Assembly: GCA_003550305.1 (NCBI GenBank)
Contig: QKYT01000032.1
Location: 293,463-353,503 of the forward strand
From: Glomus cerebriforme
Taxonomy: Eukaryota; Glomeromycota; Glomeromycetes; Glomerales; Glomeraceae
Length of the DNA: 60,041 nucleotides
Reading direction: 5' to 3'
The notes below the pieces were generated by a model. It was not told where the DNA came from. It searched no databases and saw only the letters and a program-made list of their open reading frames with translations. How positions within the stretch are numbered: the stretch's first letter is position 1; every line of letters begins with the position of its first letter. Positions 26,401 to 38,132 of this stretch are shown here, piece after piece. Made by a program: the position numbers and the translations under genes.

Positions 26401-26533
26401 TCTACGAATTTTTTTTTCGCTTATTATTTTGTTCCTTTTTTTTTTTTTTTAGCGACCAGAATAATAAATTTTATGACCAATATTTCCAATTATTTTGGAC
26501 AATTTTTAATACCTTAATGAATTCACAACAAGG
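23430..26533. other. Intergenic region with repeat fragments
   Basis: About 3.1 kb with no supported gene. It contains an A-run/T-run palindrome (about 24432-24462), a motif like the loop of the 10.2-kb hairpin (about 24931-24950), CACGTG sites at 24027, 25024 and 25461, pieces resembling GGCCAGAATTA repeats (about 25115) and a C run at about 25688. Short open frames here lack protein-like composition. Confidence 0.55.
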
Positions 26534-28341
26534 ATGTTATTTAATTTCAAAATTAAATATTATTCATTTTTGTTACTTTTTTCATTCCTTTGCAATAATA
26601 CATATGCCGTTCCAATTGGCAATGAACAAACTGGGTTGGAAAAATTACACGCAGACCACAACGTTGTCGAGATTCATATCATGTATGGACTCGATATTAT
26701 GATAATTCAACTTGGAAGTTTATGTACATTATACATGATCATTCGAACATTCATCCGTTGGTGCAAACATAATTTATCTCTTCATATGTCTCATAAATTG
26801 CCTTTTTACATGGCATTATCTGGTGAATATATATATATATCTTTCTCAAATTTTTGTAATTTCAATTCTTTTTTTTTTTAATTATAAATTTAAATTTTAA
26901 CAGAATTTTTCATCTACACGCCTTTATTAATTAACCTGGTAAAGATCTTATATAATCATTAAATTAGTTAATGATAAATATTAAATTGTTTGTTTTGTAG
27001 TATTACCCTGCTGTAAATGATAAACAGTGGCCCGAACAGTCGTGTAAGATTCTAGGATTGAATTTTTACTTTTTTGCGAGTTTCAACATGACTTTAGTTG
27101 GTTCACTCGCTTTAATCACTTACCTCCGAGGTAAAATAAGATAAATTCAACTGTATTGTTTAATATATTATATATATTTTTTTTCATCCTTTTATTATAT
27201 AATCAATAGTGTGCAAAGCAATGAATATTAATACCGGACTCTTAGATTATAAATTGTTTATATTTCCTATACTTATCTCAACCGTTTTATCTATACCAGT
27301 ACGTTTTATCATTGATTTGTTTTCCGATTAATTTTTTTTTTTTAAAAAATTGGTGGTCGAACTTTATTTATATATATATAGGCTTGGAAATATACCGGAG
27401 CTGATGGATATTGGTGTTTCCAAAATAGAAAGTCATCATTCATTCCTTTAGTTTTACTTTATATGGATATATTTATATTGTTAACATCATTATTTAGTTA
27501 TATTGGGATCGCACATGCTATTAACGTGTCCCGATTCAGAAATGATGAAGAGAATTTTCGTACTTCAAACAAAAAAATCATCGGTTATCTTTTCATGTAT
27601 ATTATGCAATGGGTGAGTGTATATACATACATACGTATCATGAAAAATTTTATTAGATATTTATAGTGCTAATATAGACTTTTTTTTTTTTTTTAAAAAA
27701 AAAATATCATTTAGACTCCAGTTATGATATATATAATATGTGATATCGAACATCAAGCAAATATGTGGATATTTGCAATATGTATTTTATCATTACCAAT
27801 TGGTTCGATAATTAATACATATCGGTATATATCCAGTGAAGGATTTTGGAACATTGATTCAGTATCAACCCGAGATCCTTCATCACGTAATGAACCAAAT
27901 TTACATTCTATCAAAAATTTTGGAGGTCCGCCAACTGTAAGTCAATGGCGGGAATTATCCGGAGGTGATGATATTGATGTTAATTCGAATCGATCATCAA
28001 TTTTATCAGAAAACATGCCTAGAGTTGTTATATCAAACCAGTCACAAGATTTGATTCAAATTCAATTACAAAATCAACCACAAGATCAAATTCAAATTCT
28101 ATCACGAAATCAATCACAATTATCATTAGGTGAGTCTTTCTTGCAAAATCGATCACAAGATATAATGATTTAAGTTCAACTGTCATTAAACGAATCTTTT
28201 TAATCACAAGATATAACTCAATCTCAACCATTATCATCTCTTAAACAAACATCACAAAATCGATCTCAAGATAAGATCCAACCCCAACCATTATCAGAGG
28301 AATCTCTTTCATCACAACAATCACAACAAATAAAAAGTTGA
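26534..28341 (+). CDS. Seven-transmembrane receptor-like protein, paralogue A
   Basis: Exons 26534-26822, 26904-26938, 27001-27130, 27210-27298, 27382-27612, 27715-28129 and probably 28211-28341; 439 residues. An N-terminal signal peptide (about 1-24) is followed by seven hydrophobic segments. A Cys in PEQSCK (C123) and one in GYWCF (C193) sit where extracellular-loop disulfide cysteines occur in GPCRs. The tail after about residue 300 is Ser/Gln/Asn-rich. It is clearly paralogous to the gene at 31014-32729 along its length (shared LQIGSLCTLY-like, HKLPFYMALSG, SIPAW, QWTPVMIY, MWIF blocks). The general look recalls cAMP-receptor-like/Git3-type fungal GPCRs, but that is inference. Without the last intron, exon 6 ends at the TAA at 28171-28173 and the protein is 410 residues. 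The GTGAGT donor at 28130 and AG at 28209-28210 remove that stop and a second in-frame TAA and rejoin the same Q/S-rich frame, so the longer form is preferred. Confidence 0.8.
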
Positions 28342-28842
28342 AGTGGTTAATGAAACAAAAATATTTAGTGTGGACATTTAAGTTTGCAAACTACGAATAT
28401 GTAATATTCGTTTTGATTAATTCATCATTAAAAAAAGAATTTAACCGCAGCAAAAAACAAGATTTTACTATACAAAAGTATACCTTTTAATTTTTATTAT
28501 TGATGAGACTCGCTTATATTGTCATTTATAATAATTTTTTTTCCTTAGTAATTTAATATATCAATTATATTAGTTATATTAGTGTAAGGTGATATAATTA
28601 ATAACTTTTTGATCAGAATGAATGGTGACCATGGTAGCTCGTGATATAGTTTCGTATAGATGATGTAATTTTTTTTTCCAAAATTTATTTATATGATGTG
28701 ATTAACTCGAATGATTTCTTAAAGGTTCATAATAAACTTTCATAAACTCATAATTCTTTCAAGAATTTATTTTTCCAAGCGTAATAATAATAAAAAAAAA
28801 CTTCTCTTTTTTTTTTTTAAAAAAAAAAAAAAAATAATAAAT
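28342..28842. other. Short intergenic spacer
   Basis: A 501-bp spacer between two plus-strand genes. It is AT-rich and ends in T and A runs immediately before the ATG at 28843. Nothing else was recognised. Confidence 0.6.
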
Positions 28843-30276
28843 ATGGAAGAAGCAAAAAAAGGATCCACAAGTGTTACAAGTGTATCTGATATTAATGAAC
28901 GAGAACCAGGACAAACACTTCCACAAGTTAAAGAAAAATCCATAAGGTATTTTATTTTTTATCTTTTATATTTTATTTGATTTTGATTTAACTTGATTTA
29001 ATTTGATTTGATTTGATTTTTTGATGTTAAAATGTTGATGATTTTTATAAAAAAAAATGTTTTTGTATTTATTAGGGTTCAAGAAAAATCGTCTCTTCAT
29101 GAAGTTACTGCTCAGGAAAAAGCGACTTCTTATAATGATACCGCTCAAGAGAAATCGAAGGATGCTGATCAAGGGAAAGCCACTTTTTATAAAGATACTG
29201 TTCAAGTGAAATCTCCTCTTTATATAGATACTACTAGAAAGAAATCTCTTCTTTATACAGAAGAGAAATCTCCTCTTCATATAGACACTCTTTATACAGA
29301 TATCGCTCAAGAGAAATCTCCTCTTCATATAGACACTCTTTATTCAGATATCGCTCAAGAGAAATCTCCTCTTTATAAAGATATTGCTAAAGAGAAATCT
29401 CCTCTTAATAAAGATATTGCTAAAGAGAAATCTCCTCTTAATAAAGATATTGCTAAAGAGAAATCTCCTCTTAATAAAGATATTGCTAAAGAGAAATCTC
29501 CTCTTTATAAAGATACTGTTAAAGAGAAATATCCTCTTTATAAAGATACTGCTCAAGGAAAATCGTCTCATCAAGGTACTGCTCAGGAAAAAGCGGATCA
29601 TTATAATGATACTGCTCAAGAGAAATCGTCACTTTATAAGGATGCAGCTCAAGGGAAAACTCCTCTCTATAAAGACACTATTCGAGAGAAATCTCCTATT
29701 TATAAAGACACTGCTCAAGATAAACGTAACGTTACTCCTCGAAAGATATCTATTCTTCTTAAAGATAAAGCCGCTCTTTATAAAGAGTTTGATAGAAGTA
29801 GACCCGCTATTTATAAAGGTACTATTCCACAATATGGACAAAGCTTTAATTTCAGCACAATGGAATACACTAGATCTCTCATGCAACCTGTTTACAATTC
29901 ATTTGGACATATCTGGAATACCTTTGTTCCTATTCGTTGGTTCGTTTATACTCTTGTAACTTTCTATTCAGTTCCAATCGCTATTTTCATTGGATGGGTA
30001 GTTTTTTGCTTTGCCGGGATTATTGCATTGGCAGGTGTTGGTATTATTATCGCAGAAGGGTTCTTTTTATTCCTTGGAATGTCGGTATTTTTACCTGTTG
30101 CAATCATTTTATGCATTTTTGCGTTTGCTACAGTTGCATTCCTTACTTTGGCTTGGATTGGAATGAGATCCTCGATTACAGTATATGAATATTTCAACAA
30201 AACTTCGAAAGGGGTTGATAATGTTGAAGGAAAAAGGATCAAAGTCACTAAAGGGACCGTTCTTGGAACAAATTAA
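28843..30276 (+). CDS. Repeat-rich protein with hydrophobic C-terminal domain (promethin-like?)
   Basis: Two exons, 28843-28946 and 29076-30276, 434 residues. The N-terminus is acidic. From about residue 36 to 270 the protein consists of degenerate 11-residue repeats of the type AKEKSPLYKDI, strongly charged. Residues about 314-402 hold three or four closely spaced hydrophobic helices with short Gly/Pro turns (RWFVYTLVTFYSVPIAIFIG, a FCFAGIIALAGVGIII stretch, FLPVAIILCIFAFATVAFL), then a basic tail. A compact C-terminal hydrophobic hairpin domain of this type resembles promethin/LDAF1 proteins of lipid-droplet and ER membranes; this is a resemblance by eye only. Very long open frames on other frames and on the minus strand across 28966-29960 are artefacts of the repeats. 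It lies between the two receptor paralogues with no evident functional link. Confidence 0.75.
29263..29550 (+). repeat. Coding minisatellite: 48-nt and 33-nt tandem repeats
   Basis: Two near-identical 48-nt units (29263-29310 and 29311-29358) are followed by six 33-nt units starting at 29353, 29386, 29419, 29452, 29485 and 29518. Several of the 33-nt units are identical. They encode EKSPL(N/Y)KDIAK-type repeats and keep the frame, so copy number can change without frameshift. Confidence 0.9.
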
Positions 30277-31013
30277 TTGTGATTTTCTGGTGGTTTTGTG
30301 ACGCGTTTTTTCTCGATCTTCAGTATATAATAAAACTTACAAGATTGCGGGTTATTATTTTATTACGAATTGTGGGCTTGCTTAAATTTGCTATTAGATT
30401 ATTTCATGTTATTAAATCAAAATCAAATTTAAATCTGATCTTATTTTACTAATATATTTTATATTCTCCAATAAAATTTGTTAAAATATAAACGATAATA
30501 AATGATTTGTAGCGAATATGCATAAAATTGGACGGGAATATCCCAAGTTGTGTTTATTAATTTTAGCCAATTAACCTTTTTTTCTTACACATCCGTTTTC
30601 AATAATTTTCATATTAGTAAACTTGCCTCAATAAAGATGGTGATACAAATAAATTGCCAATTAAAAGAAAATTTTGGTAAAATAATTTTTAATAATAATA
30701 TTTCGTACTATTGATGAAAGTAGTACGGCAGCTTTATTTGCGTTTTTAATATTTACATTTTATTTTATTTAGGGTTTGTGATGATGATCAATCTAACTGA
30801 GCTAATATAATAAGGTTTATTGATTAAGATGAACAAAAAAACCCTGCATTAAGGGCGGGATTTTTGGTAAATAATGAATAATCGATTGTACTGTATGAAA
30901 ATAAATTTACACTTAATAAATTAAAAAGGAAATATGCGAGATAATTTTGAAAAAGAAAAAAACTTATGAAAATGAATTTAATTAAAATTTTATATATATA
31001 TATGTATGTATTT
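30277..31013. other. Intergenic spacer between convergent genes
   Basis: About 740 bp between two stop codons in tail-to-tail orientation. AATAAA-like stretches suitable for 3' end formation are present on both strands. No gene was seen. Confidence 0.55.
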
Positions 31014-32729
31014 TTAATGTGCTATACCAGTTTCCATAGATGATTTGTTGCTTTTTTCTACCATTGGTATATCTCCATCATTTATGTCACCCGGTACATT
31101 CCATTGATTAATAATTGAAGAAACAGGATCGGTATGACCACTTTTTGTGGAACTTGAAACCATTTGACTTGTCTGTATTGTACTCGATCGATCATCGTTA
31201 ACATCAGTTAAATCTTCTTTTTTCAGCCACCAGCCCTCATTAGAAATATATCTAGCGGCGTTAAGTATTCCACCAATTGATAAAGAGCTGAAACATACCA
31301 CAAATATCCACATTGAGCTATTAAGATATCAACGAAAAGGGTTTAGTAAGAAAAAAATTTCTTTCCTCTTTTTTTTTTAAAAAAAAAAGGGTTGGATATA
31401 CATACGTAATATGCGTACTATCCATAATAACATATATCATGACCGGTGTCCATTGTAAAATATAAATGAATAAATATCCGACCTAAAGAAATTAGGATAA
31501 AGATTAAATATTGAAATAGGAAATCGAAGAGAATAAAATAAAATAAAATAATAATTTACAATTTTTTTATACGCGGGTAAGAATAATGAAGTTTCATTAT
31601 TATTTTCACTATTTTCATTCCTTGCTCTTACTACATTGATCGCATATGATATACCAATATAACAAAATATTGATATCGTTAAGGTACCAATATCAACATA
31701 AAGTAAAGTCAAAGGAATGAATGTTGAAGTTCGATTTGAATAACACCAATATTGATCAGATCCAAAATACGGCCAAGCCTTTTAAAAATAACAAATAATT
31801 TACATAAATATTTATTAAGAAAAACTTGACGAGAATATACATATATAAATGAACATACCGGTATACTTATCAAAGCGGGGAATACGATTGGTAATAAAAA
31901 TAATTTGTAATCGAAAATTCCTAATTCATAATACATTGTCTTGCATACTCTGAAATAACTGAGAATAGCTAAACATCCGACTAGAATCATATTGCTAAGA
32001 GCACTGTAAAAGAAGGTAAATGCAACTATTTTACAAGAATGTTCTGGCCAAAGTTCCATGTTCGCTTGAGAAAATAAATATTTCAAAAAATTAATTTTAA
32101 TTCAAAATTATTTTAATACAATAATAATTTAAACTCAATAAAGATTTTTACCTGTTGGATAATACTTCAATATTGCAAAATAATAATAATAATAATAATA
32201 ATAGAAAAAAATGATTAAAATTTATTTTTCTTTCATATAGAATTATTTGAAAAGTTATAAAATATTTTACCAAATTTATCGTCAGGGTAACATATATGGC
32301 CAAATCTTTAGAAAGAAAATAATAATAATAATAAATATGAATTAATTTCAAATCGAGAATTTCACGTTCTTTTCGCGTTTTATATTTACCTGATAATGCC
32401 ATGTAGAATGGCAATTTATGAGCCATGTTTAATGAAAATTCGATTCGTCTCCACCTTAAGAAGGTGCGAAGTATAACATAAAGCGTACACAAACTTCCAA
32501 TTTGCAAAATTATTAGACTTATGGCATACATAGTGTAAATTTCGAAGGTACTGCGATTATGTTTGAAATCATTAAATTCAACGGTTCCTTTGCTCGGAAC
32601 GACATATCTGGGCTCCACATTAGCGGGATAAGCATAATTGCAATTTATGAATATAAATATTAATATTAAATAAAATAGAGCCCTTGAAGGAGACGATATT
32701 TTTGAATAGGGAGCTGAAAGTGACTTCAT
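31014..32729 (-). CDS. Seven-transmembrane receptor-like protein, paralogue B
   Basis: Seven exons in minus-strand order: 32729-32390, 32305-32271, 32164-32152, 32064-31859, 31778-31560, 31482-31406, 31317-31014; 397 residues. A hydrophobic N-terminal segment (about 15-35) likely acts as signal peptide, followed by seven membrane segments. C140 (PEHSC) and C210 (QYWCY) match the putative disulfide pair of paralogue A. The alignment with paralogue A guided the exon model: the 35-nt second exon and a 219-nt block after it have exactly the same coding length in both genes. The third exon is only 13 nt (two Tyr, Pro, Thr plus one base). Its existence is required because the YYP motif and the phase of both neighbours match the uninterrupted exon of A. 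The cytoplasmic tail is short and Ser/Thr-rich. Ligand and pathway are unknown. Confidence 0.8.
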
Positions 32730-35700
32730 TAATAAATATTAGTTGATATTTTTTGAGGGGGATGATTTTAATTTATATAAAGATATCTTATTAAAATATT
32801 AAAATGTTTAAGTCATGGAAATCTAAAGGAAAAATTGATTAAAAAAAGAAGGAAGGAAAAGAAAGAATGAGAACGAAATATGAAATATAAATATAACCTA
32901 CTTAATTAAGTTTTCAATCACTTGTGTCTATTTATAAGAACCAGAATTGTGATAGTAAAAAAAAAAAAAAGAAATATTTTTATAAAATATATTACTGTCC
33001 AATTATCAATTTGTATCTCCATATGCAAGTTTAGCGTAACTAGTGTAACTTGAATTTTATAATTCAACTTAACGGAAAAACTTTAAAATAAAGTGAAATG
33101 ATAATTCAAATGATATTAACCAATCATTAAACAATTTCGATCATTTATTGGTTAAAATCTTCCTAGATTTAACGGAGTTTTTAATACATGCATATTCACT
33201 TAATATGAATAATATCTGTGAAATAAAGGAAGATTTTCCAATAATATTTAGCTGATTATCCTTCACTTACGGAAAATTTGAAATTTTGACATAGGATGAA
33301 ACATCATACATTCGATGTGGATTTTCTACTGTCTAACGTAAATACATATTATTAAATGCATTTCTGCATACGTCACACTAATCTTTAAATTTTCAATTTT
33401 TGCATTGTGTATTTCGAATACTACAATTTGATTGGCGTCTTTCATAATACCCAATAAAGATTGCAGTTTTCATCCATCACGTGGTGTCACCCTAGTTAAT
33501 TTCAACGTTTGTTACGAAAAATAATAAATATAAATAAATATTTAATATTATCGAAATAATCGAATAAGTTTCTGAAATTAGAATTATTTAAAAGTAAATA
33601 AACCCAGACTGGTTAATGAAAAATTACCAGTATATAGAATTATAAATTAACGGAACCGATAATAAGGCTTGCGACTTATCAGCATAGTTAATTATCGTGT
33701 TCTGCTTGATCATTGATTTTATATATATATATATATTTCTGACGAATATAAATAATATTGCAAAGTCAGTTTTTATTTTAGATTTAACTTGTAAAAATCT
33801 TAGAATCAATTATTCTGTATACCTATGAAAAAGTTATATCCTGAAAATGTCCGGGAAATGTCCTGAATTTGTCCAAAATGTCCACACTTCCAAACCTTCC
33901 TTGCCAAACTTTAATTTCCAAATATATTTCCTTGAATTTAAAACATGTTAGTTTCGGAATTTTTTTTTTAATTCCGAAGTTTGAATAATTAACATAATTA
34001 CAATAATCGCATCTGATGTTAACATTTTAAAAATAAAATGTAAAAATTTCTATGAGAAAAAAAAATTTTTTTTTAGAATCTGTTAAAATTTACAAATAAA
34101 TTATTGTTTTTTCTTTTATGAAAATTTAAAAAAATCATCAAAGTATGGTATGATGATTGATAAGTTTGGATTTTTAAAGGTAAATAAACATAATAAATTA
34201 TGTAAATTATGTATTATTATTACACTTACATTATTTATTACCAGTATTATTCATTATTTTAGTTTTTACAAGATAATAATATTACAATCGATATTCTTTT
34301 AAAATATCTTTATAACGAATGTTATCAAATATTTTACTCCTTTTCTATTCCCTAATATTCAAAAGAAAAGATAAATTAATTGTAAAGTGCGCGATTCATT
34401 TTGTTTAAAATGTACATAACAAATTATAACTGATTTTCCTCTTCTATCATGTTTTAAAAAATTAGATTAATTATTAAAATGTTACAATCTATTTATTTAT
34501 TCACCAGTTGAACTTTTGCTGCATCCATTCGCAATTGAAAATTAGTCACTTAATTTTGAAGGGTCAAGCTAGGATGATGTTACTTTCCATTTTAGTAACT
34601 AATCAAATACTTAATTCCAGCCAAAATTATATTATAATTTTACATTTCCTAAAATAGATGATGACAGAGGGGCTCAAAATCCTAAAAATTAAATTACGTA
34701 ATTTCTGGCCCTCGGTAACTAATTATAAAAAATTCTATATATTTAGAAAAACTTTATACATGAATTTAATAAATTAATTCGCAATTCGGGAGAAAGGGAT
34801 TGATTTTTACTAAATATTAATTTGTACACAGATAAAACATTTTAATTAATATTATATTATTGGACCTTATATCTGGGATTATATATATTCATATTATTCA
34901 TATTATTTTTAGCTAATAAAAACTATATCAGAATTATTATTATTATTATTATTTGATATTTTAAATGTTTCATGCAGTTTATACCTTATAATTTTGGCTC
35001 TCATTCAAAATTTGCAATTTTGAAGCTAACATTTTGATGTTTTATGGGAGATAGCCAGAAACTTAAAGATTTATCTAATGTCTTTAAAAGTTCAAATTGA
35101 TAATAAAATTACACAGATATTTGAATTTTGGCTCCAGATTATTGGTACTAATATATAAAATTGCCCCACGATCATTAATGCAAATTAATTTGTAAGTTAT
35201 CTTGCAATATTTTAGGCTAAGATAAAATAATAAATAAATAAATGAACTAAAAATTATTTTTTTATATATTATTTTATGACACTACATAAAATACAAAAAA
35301 TTTCCTTTAATATCATTTTTACATTATAAGATTGCGAAATTGTAAACCAGAGATAGACCTTTGGTCCTTAAGAATGACCCAATCATTACTGCACAGAGAT
35401 CTTTAATTTCTAGGAATAGTCCCCAATTTAATTAATTTAAAAAATATTAAGTAAATGAAAAAAATCATACATTAAAAAAAAAAAGGAAATTTTATCTACT
35501 GCATTATGTTGAAATGGCATAGGAGATCGTATAGTACAGTATTTGGCTCAAATATTCGATAATCAGCTTCATTTACTAGATTAGATCTTTTTTGATCCAA
35601 TCCTTCAGAATTTATTGAATGAATCCGGAATATGGTACTATATTTACTATATTGCTCTTTCCACTGTTCCTTCTCTCCTAACTTTTCTGTTTCGTAAAAA

Positions 35701-38132
35701 AAAATTTTTTTTGTTGCGAATCAAACAAAATGAGACGATTCTAAAGTAATTATAACTAGGGATATAGTTTCCGTCGAAATTCTCCAATTCGACATTTCGC
35801 CTATTCCGTAAATAATTAAATAAATTCGTATTCCGTAAATCATATTTCAATAAGTCAAAAAAATCACCGTTAAAAAATTTGCAAGTAGAATAAAAAAAAG
35901 ATTTAACGGCATTACGGGAATTACGAAATAGCCGTATTGATGGCATTACGGAATAAATTCCATTTTACCGTTGTTATAAGTCCGAACTGATCAGCGGACA
36001 CTTTTTTAGTTATACTGTTACACTCCATTTTTTATTTGGAGGGCTGAAGTTTGATCTGTATATGGCATCAATTTGCGATAACTCCGATAAATAAATTGCC
36101 CGCAGTAATCGACATATCGCCACACTGATTGTGGCTGGTTGATATGCTTGTTAATGTCATCTGTGTCATCTTGATAAATCTGATAATGCACATTCCTTCT
36201 AGAAGAACTCCAACGCGGAGCGCGTTATCATCTCTCTTTTTTTCTTTTAATTCCTTCATCATTTTCCATTTTTAGTACAAATTATTTACACAGAAACATA
36301 TATTATTATATTTATTAAATAATGATATAAGATTTCCTTCATCTCTCTTTTTTTCTTTTAATTCCTTCATCATTTGCCATTTATAGTACAAATTATTTAC
36401 ACAGAAACATATATCATTATTTAATAAATATAATTATATAAATGAAATGAAATAATAATAAAGATCTCCTTTAAAAAAATTTTCAGGTACACATTCTTGG
36501 ATTGGTTCAATATATCTTCACATAATCGGATTTGAGGTCTCCTTTTTAACCAATATCTTGCATCTATTTGTTTTTGTTTTTCTTTTTTTTTTACAAAATC
36601 GAAAAAAATTGAATGTTTCTCTTAGGTCCTATAATCTATACATGGATAAAAATTGTCTTTTCTATATGACAAGGCGAAGCCATACCTAAAGCAATATCAT
36701 TATTCTTATTTGTGCTTGATTACGCGTAAACAAGAGAAAACGCCAAGAAATGAGACAAATGAAAACATCTTAAACACTTCAATGAAGAAATATTTTTAAG
36801 TTAAATTCATTTATTCATTTTAGTTAAGTAAATTCTGTTATAGTTTCTAAGATCAATATAAAATTTTATATTATAATTTTTTTTTTGTAATTTTGAACCG
36901 CAAAGTATTATAGTATCAATAGATAGTTATAATTAAAGTCGGGTGATCGGTTTTTTATCGTAATTATTATTTGTCCGTTGTGTATATTTTTGGCAATCAA
37001 GAACCAAAAAGGAGAATTAAAGACATCATCATTATTATTATAACAGAACTATAAGCAGCAAATGTAGATTTCGTGTTCCACGCATAATAAATTTGTAATT
37101 AGCTAAAATAAACAAGTTCAATGAAATATAAAAAGTTCTTTAAGTTGTACAACTTTAATGAATTTTAATTGGTCGGTCAATATCTTTCTATAATTAGTGA
37201 TTATCGCTTTTGCTGCGCCTTCTTCTGTCGAAATATAGTAAATTTAATGAAAAATTGCTATTTAACATGAACATATTAAAAAAAAGAAAAAGATCAATCC
37301 GACATTTTTAGTCCTTAAGTTTCATATTCAGGAATATGAAGAATATGTAGAATATGTAAAAAGAATTATAAGATAGCGCGATCTAGATCTCATCTGTTTG
37401 TATTATTATTATGCCCGCATAATTGTAACAATTTAACGGGAATGTGATAAACATTCAACTCTTTTCTTCAACTCTTTCTATGTATCAACTATCTTTGAGT
37501 TTTTCTTGCCTCGTATATCCGAAAATTAATAATACCGCAAATTATGTAGGTTAAATGATTGTCAAAGTAATCGGAAAGTTATGGCCGTTGCTAGAGGCTT
37601 CTTAAGTGGTTTCTTAATGAATTTAATCATCCCCGATATCCGATCGGAACTCGAAATTTAAATGGATCTACACTATATTTTTGGTAACATTTTTCGTGTA
37701 ATTTTTTCTTTAAAAAAAAATTTATATATGTATATTTATATTTTTCTCATCCACCTTTGGATAACAAGATGCACAGAATACGTTTATCAACATTCACGTG
37801 ACGGAAAACATTCTTCGTGAAGCAATTAACCATAATTGGAAATGAAAGGATTATGAATTAAGAGTTTAGCATTATTTTCTTCATTGTTTATATTGTTTAC
37901 AAACATTATCTATTTTTATTATGACCGAATTACCACATATTTAGGGAAAAGTAACTAATTAACAAATATTCCGTCGGAGATTATAAAATTTATTGCTTGA
38001 TATATAATTTTTATATATATATACAAAGAAAAAAAGACATACCAATTTTACATTCATTAACTTTTCGATAAAGTTTTTGGCTTTTTTTTTTAAAAGAAAA
38101 TAAAATAAAAAAAAACAATATTCAAAAAAAAA
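32730..38132. other. Long gene-free region
   Basis: About 5.4 kb with no supported gene. It includes a local direct duplication (36229-36420), a stretch near 35780-35950 dominated by TTCCGTAA/TTACGGAA-like repeats that opens a 99-codon minus frame judged spurious, AT microsatellites, and CACGTG sites at 33478 and 37795. Confidence 0.6.
36229..36420 (+). repeat. Local direct duplication of about 80 bp
   Basis: The segment starting CATCTCTCTTTTTTTCTTTT at 36229 recurs starting at 36340, 111 bp downstream. It is nearly identical through AATTCCTTCATCATTT and ACAAATTATTTACACAGAAA. Only a few substitutions separate the copies, so the duplication is recent. Confidence 0.8.

Noticed and set aside
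26304..26702. 132-codon plus-strand frame overlapping the start of receptor A
   Set aside because: It begins in T-rich DNA, is Phe-rich, and conflicts with the signal-peptide-bearing frame that is conserved with paralogue B.
28966..29960. Several long open frames on both strands
   Set aside because: They are alternative registers of the 33-nt and 48-nt coding repeats; only the frame with a consistent upstream exon and a hydrophobic C-terminal domain is kept.
35647..35946. 99-codon minus-strand open frame with repeated RN pairs
   Set aside because: The frame follows from repeated TTCCGTAA-like DNA; no domain, no splice-consistent extension and no coding-like composition.
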